A stretch of 6,026 nucleotides of DNA from Bacteroidota bacterium. GTDB taxonomy: Bacteria; Bacteroidota; Bacteroidia; Cytophagales; Cyclobacteriaceae. Below are positions 1 to 5,582 of this stretch, piece after piece. The stretch is from contig JAHEMS010000231.1 of NCBI GenBank assembly GCA_024643595.1, positions 1 to 6,026 on the forward strand, in the 5' to 3' direction. The position numbers and the translations under genes are program-made. A model generated the notes under the pieces. The model was not told where the DNA came from, made no database searches, and saw only the letters and a list, made by a program, of their open reading frames with translations. Positions within the stretch are counted from its first letter, which is position 1. Each line of letters begins with the position of its first letter.

Positions 1-2
1 CC

Positions 3-749
3 ACAGGAATTTTACTAATTCCAAAAGATTTAAAATCTGGAGAAAAACGACCAGTTGTTGTTGTTCAGCATGGTAGAAACAGCACACCGCACGAGCTCGT
101 TGAGGGAAACGTTAATTATTACAATAATGCAGCTGCCAAACTTGCTGACCAGGGATTCATTGTGTATGCTCCCCAGAATCCTTATCGGGGTGAAGACCGA
201 TACCGATGGTTGGATCGAAAGGCAAATTCACTTGGAAAAACTTTGTTCTCATTTATCATCGCTCAGCATGACCAAACCCTACAATGGTTGGGATCCCTGC
301 CTTATGTTGATAAAAATGGAATTGCTTTTTATGGACTTAGTTATGGTGGAGAAACAGCCATGCGTGTACCATCAGTACTCGAAGGATATTGCCTTTCCAT
401 ATGTTCTGGTGATTTTGGTGATTGGACCCGAAAGGTGGTTGACTCTCACAACAAAGTTAGTTTTATGAATACATTGGAATGGGAGATGCCTTATTTTAAT
501 ATGGGAAATACTTTCAGTTATGCGGAGATGGCTTACCTTATCTTTCCAAGACCATTTATGGTAGAAAGGGGTCATGATGACCTCGTTCAACCGGATGAGT
601 GGGTGGCGTATGAATATGGGAAAGTCAGGTATGTATATGATAAATTTAATCTGGAAGATAGAACCACGATAGAATATTTTAATGGAGGACATTCCATGCG
701 AAATGAAGGTACCTTTAAATTTCTTCATAAGCATCTTCACTGGCCATGA
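3..749 (+). CDS. Dienelactone-hydrolase-type alpha/beta hydrolase, C-terminal part (5' end outside window)
   Basis: The frame is open from the window edge, so the true start lies upstream; 248 residues are visible. They form an alpha/beta-hydrolase catalytic domain. An early strand ending in VVVVQHG (oxyanion-hole region) is followed by the nucleophile elbow GLSYGG with the serine codon at 339-341 (residue 113 of the fragment). A late segment RGHDD..QPDEWVAYEY (about 190-204) probably carries the catalytic acid, and a terminal GGHS motif has its histidine codon at 690-692. The RGHDD...DEWVAYEY pattern is, from memory, typical of secreted dienelactone hydrolase/acetyl-xylan-esterase-like proteins of Bacteroidota and Planctomycetota, which are often more than 600 residues long, so a large N-terminal part is probably missing here. 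Such enzymes cleave esters or lactones; the substrate is unknown. The stop codon overlaps the next start (ATGA), suggesting translational coupling. The fold is confident, the exact reaction is not. Confidence 0.88.
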   Translation, partial: TGILLIPKDLKSGEKRPVVVVQHGRNSTPHELVEGNVNYYNNAAAKLADQGFIVYAPQNPYRGEDRYRWLDRKANSLGKTLFSFIIAQHDQTLQWLGSLPYVDKNGIAFYGLSYGGETAMRVPSVLEGYCLSICSGDFGDWTRKVVDSHNKVSFMNTLEWEMPYFNMGNTFSYAEMAYLIFPRPFMVERGHDDLVQPDEWVAYEYGKVRYVYDKFNLEDRTTIEYFNGGHSMRNEGTFKFLHKHLHWP

Positions 750-3133
750 TCAGAAATGATACGTTAAATTCGATGAAAATCAGATTAAATAATATAGATC
801 CGATGGTAAGCATAATGAATCAGGTTTCGATTTTTATTGTTTTTATAATTCTTACTTTGTTTTCCTGTGATAACAAGCATCCAGACCAATACCATAGACC
901 ACTGGATCCGTGGGCTTTCCGATCCGTGTTGGACAAGCAACCGAGAATGCTTACCGTAGCCTTAGATTCATCGTGTTACATAGCTTATGATCTTGCCCGA
1001 TGTACGGTATACAAAGTATGGAAGGGTGGAGTCATGATGGAAGGAGCCCCTTATTCTGATAAAAAAAATGTGCAACCCACATCGTGGGGAAAGTCTTACT
1101 TCGTGGATAGCCTCCATCAAATTAAATGGATCATTGAAGTTGATGGCAAAGAAATTTCTCCAGATGTAGTCAGTAAAGGGTATGCGTTTCATCAAAATCA
1201 AATCAGTCTGAAATTTATTTTACCCTTGTCGACTGGGGATACCATTCATATCGAAGAGCAGCCAGAGTTTATTGGAAAGGAAGGAAAGCCAGCATTGGAA
1301 CGAATATTTAAAACTTCAGGTGTTCCAGAAGGCATAACGATAAAATTAATTTCAGGAGACAGCACCTTATTATTGAATAGTGATAATACAACTCGTATAG
1401 TTACGTATTACAACCCGTTGGCTCCGCAAATTCCACCAACACCTGGCGTTGAATACGATCACAGAGGGCGTTACTGGATGGAGAAAAGTGATTGTATGAC
1501 GTGTCATGAAATAGATAAGAAAACTGTAGGTCCTTCTTTAGTAGAAATTGCACAACGTTACCCCGATGATAAATCTTCTATTGATTATTTAATCACTAAA
1601 GTAAAGGACGGTGGTACTGGTGCATGGGGAAGCACAGCCATGATTGCTCACCCTGGTCTTACTGAAAGAGAAATTAAAGAAATGCTCAGTTATATTTTTT
1701 CATTAAAGGCTCCTGAGGATCAAATAGAAGAAGTGGCTATAAAAGATACAGGAGTTAAAGTAATCAAGGAAAACAAACCTGGCTATGGGACTTCACTTGA
1801 AGGTGTTCATCCAAGCTATACGGTAACGACTATTCACAATAAAGATTTTAAACCACGGGTAGGAGGTCTGGCATTTCTGCCGGATGGACGTTTGCTTGTA
1901 ACCACATGGGACACTTCTGGCGGAGTTTATGTATTGGATGGAGTTGAAACCGGAGATACCAGCAAGATAACCGTTAAACGAATTGCTTCAGGATTGGCAG
2001 AACCGTTAGGTATTGAGGTAGTGGATGGAGCTATATATGTATTGCAAAAGCAGGAGTTAACAAAGTTGATTGATCTGGACGGTGATGAAATCATAGATGA
2101 ATATGAGTCAATCTGTAACAGCTGGGGTGTTACTGGCGACTTTCATGAATTTGCTTTTGGTCTCGTTTATAAAGAGGGATTTTTTTATGCTACACTTTCA
2201 ATGGCGATGAGGTTATTGCACAATGAAAGGCAGCAACCAGACCGCGGAAGAACGATTAAGATCAGCAAGAATGGTCACTACGAATGGATTAATTATGGTT
2301 TGAGGACGCCTAATGGAATTGGTCTGGGTATCGATAGTGAAATATTTGTAACCGATAATCAGGGCGAATGGGTTCCTGGAAACAGACTAGTCCATGTAAA
2401 AAAAGGTGAATATCATGGTATGCGCTGGGGGCTTCCGGATTCAATAACCGAAATACCACCCATTGCCGCTCCGGCTATATGGATTCCTGAGGATGAAATT
2501 GGAAATTCTCCTTCCGAACCTGTATTGATTATTGATGGACCGTATAAAGGACAGATGCTGCACGGAGATGTTACACATGGTGGTATCAAAAGGGATTTCC
2601 TTGAAAAGATAAATGGTGAATATCAAGGAGCAGTCTTCCGATTTAGCCAAGGACTTGAGGCCGGCGTCAATCGCCTTCGCTGGGGACCAGATGGTGCACT
2701 ATATATAGGTGGAGTTGGCATGGTAGGTGGGTGGAGCTGGAAAGAAAAACAGTATGGTCTTCAACGGATGACCTATAACGGTGAACTAACGTTCGAAATG
2801 CTGGCAGTGCGAGCAACTTCCAATGGTTTTGAAATTGAATTTACAGAGCCAATTAGTGCAGATACAGAAATCAATTCGGATGACTTTTTAATTCAACAAT
2901 GGTGGTATCTTCCTACTGAAAAGTATGGTGGACCAAAAATGGATTTGGAGAAATTAAAGGTCATTAAAATGGATTTGTCAAAAGATAGATCACGAATACA
3001 TTTGGAAATTCCGAATTTAAAACAAAATCATGTGGTTTATTTTCGGTTACCAGAAGATCTGCTGATAAGTGAGAGTGGTCAACATCTTTGGTCTTCAGAA
3101 ACATGGTATACATTAAACAGTATTCCTGATTAG
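746..3133 (+). CDS. Secreted lipoprotein: cytochrome c domain fused to PQQ/sorbosone-dehydrogenase-like beta-propeller
   Basis: A 795-residue protein, numbered from the ATG at 746. A hydrophobic stretch (about 28-40) ends in LFSC, a plausible lipobox with Cys41 as the lipidated residue, so the protein is probably anchored in the envelope. Residues about 45-235 form a domain seen in large secreted multidomain proteins of Bacteroidota and Planctomycetota. A class I cytochrome c domain follows (about 242-320) with CMTCH at 250-254 and Met299 in MIAHP as likely sixth haem ligand. A beta-propeller of the soluble glucose/sorbosone dehydrogenase type spans about 352-675 (repeated LAFLPDG-, LRTPNG- and LRWGPDGALYIG-like blades; His467 in GDFHEFAFG is a candidate active-site residue). 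Residues 676-795 form a beta-rich, Ig-like end domain. The likely role is PQQ-dependent oxidation of a sugar or alcohol with electrons passed to the attached haem; cofactor and substrate are inferred. The start is uncertain: ATGs at 773 and 815 give more normal signal peptides (the latter puts the Cys at 18), while 746 overlaps the upstream stop. No Shine-Dalgarno sequence decides it. Confidence 0.88.
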   Translation: MIRNDTLNSMKIRLNNIDPMVSIMNQVSIFIVFIILTLFSCDNKHPDQYHRPLDPWAFRSVLDKQPRMLTVALDSSCYIAYDLARCTVYKVWKGGVMMEGAPYSDKKNVQPTSWGKSYFVDSLHQIKWIIEVDGKEISPDVVSKGYAFHQNQISLKFILPLSTGDTIHIEEQPEFIGKEGKPALERIFKTSGVPEGITIKLISGDSTLLLNSDNTTRIVTYYNPLAPQIPPTPGVEYDHRGRYWMEKSDCMTCHEIDKKTVGPSLVEIAQRYPDDKSSIDYLITKVKDGGTGAWGSTAMIAHPGLTEREIKEMLSYIFSLKAPEDQIEEVAIKDTGVKVIKENKPGYGTSLEGVHPSYTVTTIHNKDFKPRVGGLAFLPDGRLLVTTWDTSGGVYVLDGVETGDTSKITVKRIASGLAEPLGIEVVDGAIYVLQKQELTKLIDLDGDEIIDEYESICNSWGVTGDFHEFAFGLVYKEGFFYATLSMAMRLLHNERQQPDRGRTIKISKNGHYEWINYGLRTPNGIGLGIDSEIFVTDNQGEWVPGNRLVHVKKGEYHGMRWGLPDSITEIPPIAAPAIWIPEDEIGNSPSEPVLIIDGPYKGQMLHGDVTHGGIKRDFLEKINGEYQGAVFRFSQGLEAGVNRLRWGPDGALYIGGVGMVGGWSWKEKQYGLQRMTYNGELTFEMLAVRATSNGFEIEFTEPISADTEINSDDFLIQQWWYLPTEKYGGPKMDLEKLKVIKMDLSKDRSRIHLEIPNLKQNHVVYFRLPEDLLISESGQHLWSSETWYTLNSIPD
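815..868 (+). other. Lipoprotein signal peptide with lipobox Cys
   Basis: From the internal ATG at 815 the reading frame encodes a short leader with a continuous hydrophobic core (IFIVFIILTLF) ending in Ser-Cys, followed by Asp-Asn-Lys. The Cys codon is at 866-868. LFSC departs from the strict lipobox only at the -2 position and is acceptable for Bacteroidota. The charged residues expected at the N-terminus are absent if translation begins at 815 but present if it begins at 773 (MKIR). An Asp directly after the Cys would signal inner-membrane retention in E. coli, but that rule does not transfer reliably to Bacteroidota. Confidence 0.65.
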
Positions 3134-3165
3134 ATTTTCGTGATTAATAGCATATCAAAACATTT

Positions 3166-3249
3166 ATGGAAAAGATTAATCGTAGGACATTCGTTAATCG
3201 TGCTGGTAAAGTCATCGCTTCAGGTATGGTAGGATTGTCATCCAGCTTT
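3166..3249 (+). other. Probable twin-arginine (Tat) signal peptide
   Basis: Residues 1-28 of the enolase-superfamily protein contain N-R-R-T-F-V-N, close to the Tat consensus (S/T)RRxFLK, then Ala/Gly/Val/Ile-rich residues and a Ser-rich tail. The hydrophobic core is short and mild, as is usual for Tat leaders, but no clean AxA cleavage site is visible. In Bacteroidota many exported metal- or cofactor-containing enzymes begin with a very similar RRxFxxxAG pattern. The catalytic domain starts well after this segment, so the leader is extra sequence. Confidence 0.65.
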
Positions 3250-4569
3250 GAAACTTCAGGTAATACGATGAAGCCATCCTCACCCATCAGAATTAAAAAT
3301 GTTGATTCAAATTTCGAACGTGAACCCCTTATTCCGTATCGCTTCAAAGGTAGTTTTATTTCCGAAGGATGGCAGGCAGCTGCCTATCTCGAGTCGGAAT
3401 CGGGGATTCACCAGGTAGGCATCGGTGGGCAGGGAACATTGTGGTCAGATTCTACTGTTTTTGCCGCTCATTCTTCATCTGGTGGCAACGCCTTGATGTA
3501 TGCGATGAGCGAAAGAGCATTACAAATCATGAAAGGAAATTCCTTCATTAACCCAATGCAGTTACTGGACGATCTGCTTCCGGAAGTATACGAGTATGGA
3601 AAAAAAATTACGAATTACCCCCAGCTAAGAAAAACCTTTGCCCTGAATGCCCTGGTATGCGTGGATAATGCTGCATGGCTACTATATGCAGCCGAAAATG
3701 GTATTACTCAATTTGATGACATGATACCATCTGCCTATAAGCCCGGCTTATCCTATCATCATAGTAAAGTAGCCAGCATGCCATCTTTCAGTGTAGGTGC
3801 AGATGTTAAGAAAATCAAAGCCGCGGCTGATGAAGGATATTTCATTATGAAACTGAAGACAGGTGCATCAGGTACACAAAAAGAAATGCTGGAGAAAGAT
3901 ATGGCATTTCTCACTGACGTACATAAGTCAATTGGTCATTACGAAACGCCGTATACAAAAAACGGAAAGATTCCTTATTATTTTGATGCGAATGAACGAT
4001 ATGATGAAAAAGATACGCTGCTTCGCTTTCTCGATCACGCAAAAAAAATCGGTGCGTTTGAACAGATTGCTGTCATCGAAGAACCTTTTGGCGAGAGGAA
4101 TGAAATGTATGTAGGCGATATGGGGGTAACTATTGCAGCCGATGAAAGCGCTCATACGGTAGAAGACGCTGCCAACCGAATAGAACAGGGATATTCTGCT
4201 ATCGCGGTAAAAGCGATTGCAAAAACATTAAGCATGACGATGAGAATAACACAACTCGCCCATGAAAAGAAAATTCCGTGCTTCTGTGCCGACTTAACAG
4301 TAAACCCAATACTCTTGGATTGGAATAAAAATGTGGCAGCACGGTTGGCCCCTTTCCCCAACATTAACATAGGTTTGCAGGAAACCAATGGTCATCAGTA
4401 TTATAAAAACTGGAATACGATGATGAGCTATCATCCTCGAGCAAAGGCAACCTGGACGCAAGCTAAGCATGGAGTCTTCCTTACTGATCAATCATTTTAT
4501 GATGAAAGTGGTGGTATTTATCAACCATCACCTCATTATGAGCAAATGTTTAGTCAAGGGCTTCAATAA
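3166..4569 (+). CDS. Mandelate racemase/muconate-lactonizing enzyme family protein with Tat-type leader
   Basis: A 467-residue enolase-superfamily enzyme. The N-terminus has a twin-arginine motif (NRRTFVN, Arg6-Arg7) followed by a short, weakly hydrophobic stretch to about residue 28, suggesting Tat export to the periplasm. Residues about 55-190 form the substrate-capping domain and 195-440 the (beta/alpha)7-beta barrel. Catalytic landmarks: KLK (Lys229, Lys231) as the KxK general base; metal ligands Asp274 (FDANE), Glu305 (IEEP) and Asp326 (ADES); Lys349 in AVKAIAK as the opposite-face base. This arrangement is muconate-lactonizing/dipeptide-epimerase-like rather than the His-Asp dyad of mandelate racemase. 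It should abstract a proton alpha to a carboxylate using Mg2+, leading to dehydration, epimerisation, racemisation or cycloisomerisation; the substrate cannot be read. It follows the lipoprotein gene by 32 bases with no visible terminator or promoter, so co-transcription is likely. With the leader it is longer than most family members, which are typically cytosolic. Confidence 0.88.
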   Translation: MEKINRRTFVNRAGKVIASGMVGLSSSFETSGNTMKPSSPIRIKNVDSNFEREPLIPYRFKGSFISEGWQAAAYLESESGIHQVGIGGQGTLWSDSTVFAAHSSSGGNALMYAMSERALQIMKGNSFINPMQLLDDLLPEVYEYGKKITNYPQLRKTFALNALVCVDNAAWLLYAAENGITQFDDMIPSAYKPGLSYHHSKVASMPSFSVGADVKKIKAAADEGYFIMKLKTGASGTQKEMLEKDMAFLTDVHKSIGHYETPYTKNGKIPYYFDANERYDEKDTLLRFLDHAKKIGAFEQIAVIEEPFGERNEMYVGDMGVTIAADESAHTVEDAANRIEQGYSAIAVKAIAKTLSMTMRITQLAHEKKIPCFCADLTVNPILLDWNKNVAARLAPFPNINIGLQETNGHQYYKNWNTMMSYHPRAKATWTQAKHGVFLTDQSFYDESGGIYQPSPHYEQMFSQGLQ

Positions 4570-4676
4570 ATTTAGTAGTTAGTGGGATATAACTTTGTGA
4601 AGTAGTGAAATCCGATAGATAAACAATGGAACTCAATGATAGCCAACTTGTTTTCGATTTCGTGATGTTTGTTACC

Positions 4677-4703
4677 AAGATACGATTGCACTAAACTTAT
4701 CTT
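4677..4703. repeat. Inverted repeat AAGATA-N15-TATCTT overlapping the -7 box
   Basis: AAGATA (4677-4682) and TATCTT (4698-4703) are perfect reverse complements separated by 15 bases. The right arm lies within the proposed -7 element, so a protein bound here would cover the promoter. Six-base arms can arise by chance; operator function is a guess. Confidence 0.25.
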
Positions 4704-4705
4704 TG
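4698..4705 (+). promoter_or_regulatory. Bacteroidota-type -7 promoter element upstream of the TauE/SafE gene
   Basis: TATCTTTG matches the TAnnTTTG -7 consensus of the Bacteroidota primary sigma factor exactly. It ends 14 bases before the ATG, so transcription would start only about 6-10 bases ahead of the gene, giving a very short leader. The nearest upstream TTTG (4668-4671) is 26 bases away, longer than the usual spacing of about 17-23, so the -33 element is weak or different. An activator or a poor match could explain this. Confidence 0.45.
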
Positions 4706-4719
4706 CGGAAAATTAGTAC

Positions 4720-5514
4720 ATGGAGATTATCGGTTATCTGGCTTCCATTGTTATGGGACTTACCTTAGGAATTATTGGCGGTGGTGGTTCTATTTTAACA
4801 GTGCCCATATTGGTCTATTTATTCGATGTTGATCCTGTTTTATCAACAGCTTATTCACTTTTTGTAGTTGGGATTACCAGTGTAGTTGGTTCATTCAGTC
4901 ATTTTAAGTCTGGTAATGTTCATATTAAGACCGCATTAATTTTTGGAGCACCATCGATTGCAGCAGTATATTCTGTAAGGAAATTTGTGATCCCCAATAT
5001 ACCAGATCCACTTTTTTCGGTTAACAGTTTTGAGGTTTCAAAATCATTAACGGTGCTGATATTGTTTGCCGTGCTCATGCTGTTGGCGTCAATCACAATG
5101 ATCATAAAGCCACGTGTTGATAAAGAAAAGAAAGAAACGATCCACTATAATTATCCCATCATATTTTTGGAAGGTATTGTAATTGGAGGAATTACGGGTC
5201 TGGTAGGAGCAGGGGGTGGATTTCTGATTATCCCTGCATTGGTGCTTTTGACGGGATTACCTATGAAGCAAGCTGTTGGTACTTCCCTAATAATTATTTC
5301 GTTGAAATCGCTTATTGGATTTACTGGAGACCTTGAAGGCAACCTGCCAATCGATTATCAATTCATGTTCGTCTTCTCCAGCTTTGCTATGCTGGGAATT
5401 ATCGTTGGCAGTTACCTTACTCGTTACATCGCCAACGAAAGACTTAAGCCTGCTTTTGGCTGGTTTGTGATGATAATGGGGTTATTTATCCTGGGTAAGG
5501 AATTAATTCCCTGA
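4720..5514 (+). CDS. TauE/SafE (TSUP) family membrane permease, probable sulfite/sulfur anion transporter
   Basis: A 264-residue, strongly hydrophobic protein with about eight membrane segments, the usual size for the TauE/SafE family. The family's internal duplication is visible: GIIGGGGSILTVP at 17-29 and GLVGAGGGFLIIP at 160-172, each followed by a hydrophobic segment and then a STAYSL- or GTSLII-like stretch. The halves are joined by a loop with a charged Lys/Glu-rich part (about 130-140, PRVDKEKKE) predicted to be outside the membrane. A longer polar insert lies at about 86-108. The family moves sulfite, sulfoacetate, thiosulfate-related or other small organic anions across the inner membrane; the YeeE/YedE gene downstream favours an inorganic sulfur substrate. 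The ATG at 4720 is chosen because it gives the full first helix. There is no strong ribosome-binding site, only an A-rich GCGGAAAATTAG leader, normal for Bacteroidota. Confidence 0.93.
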   Translation: MEIIGYLASIVMGLTLGIIGGGGSILTVPILVYLFDVDPVLSTAYSLFVVGITSVVGSFSHFKSGNVHIKTALIFGAPSIAAVYSVRKFVIPNIPDPLFSVNSFEVSKSLTVLILFAVLMLLASITMIIKPRVDKEKKETIHYNYPIIFLEGIVIGGITGLVGAGGGFLIIPALVLLTGLPMKQAVGTSLIIISLKSLIGFTGDLEGNLPIDYQFMFVFSSFAMLGIIVGSYLTRYIANERLKPAFGWFVMIMGLFILGKELIP

Positions 5515-5582
5515 TATTTTTTAAAACATTAGTATATTAATTATATAGATTTAATATTTTTGAGACAACAATCTGTTATACT
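5515..5582. promoter_or_regulatory. AT-rich spacer with AT-only hairpin and T-run between the two sulfur transport genes
   Basis: This 68-base spacer is far more AT-rich than the flanking genes. It contains ATATTAA (5534-5540) and TTAATAT (5551-5557), a perfect 7-base inverted repeat with a 10-base loop followed by five T. It also contains a nested repeat TATAT-TAATT-ATATA (5533-5547). As a terminator the stem would be weak because it has no G:C pairs. It could equally be the operator of a regulator preferring AT-rich palindromes, such as the ArsR-type repressors often found with sulfur-oxidation genes; none is in this window. Confidence 0.35.
5555..5562 (+). promoter_or_regulatory. Bacteroidota-type -7 element upstream of the YeeE/YedE gene
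   Basis: TATTTTTG fits TAnnTTTG exactly and ends 20 bases before the ATG at 5583. No TTG or TTTG is found at the usual distance upstream, so the -33 half is not recognisable. In such AT-rich DNA a match can occur by chance. If real, the YeeE gene can be transcribed independently of the TauE/SafE gene. Confidence 0.35.

Larger units (their letters stand above)
4570..4719. other. 150-base intergenic spacer separating the two gene groups
   Basis: No convincing protein-coding gene or GC-rich terminator hairpin is seen. A 22-codon ATG frame at 4626-4694 is the only small + strand frame worth noting and lacks any supporting feature. The right end holds a Bacteroidota-type -7 motif and an inverted repeat, each listed separately. 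The functional theme changes from carbon-compound enzymes to sulfur transport across this spacer, so it is the likely boundary of two transcription units. Confidence 0.6.

Noticed and set aside
55..468. 137-codon + strand frame overlapping the hydrolase
   Set aside because: It is out of frame with the conserved hydrolase motifs (GLSYGG, RGHDD, GGHS), which all sit in the other frame; composition is not protein-like.
372..740. 122-codon open frame on the - strand
   Set aside because: It lies wholly inside the well-supported hydrolase gene on the other strand, and its translation shows no recognisable domain.
3134..3165. Possible promoter or terminator between the lipoprotein and enolase-type genes
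   Set aside because: The 32-base gap has no TAnnTTTG motif and no hairpin with a T-run, so continued transcription is the simpler reading.
3166..4569. Assignment of the enolase-superfamily protein to a named enzyme such as mandelate racemase or a specific sugar-acid dehydratase
   Set aside because: The KxK / D-E-D / K pattern fixes the superfamily and subgroup type only. No His-Asp dyad is visible at the mandelate racemase position, and substrate cannot be deduced without homologue comparison.
4626..4694. 22-codon small + strand ORF (ATG at 4626, TAA at 4692-4694) in the spacer
   Set aside because: No ribosome-binding site or recognisable motif, and an ORF of this length is expected by chance. 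A regulatory leader peptide is unlikely because it ends before the proposed -7 box.
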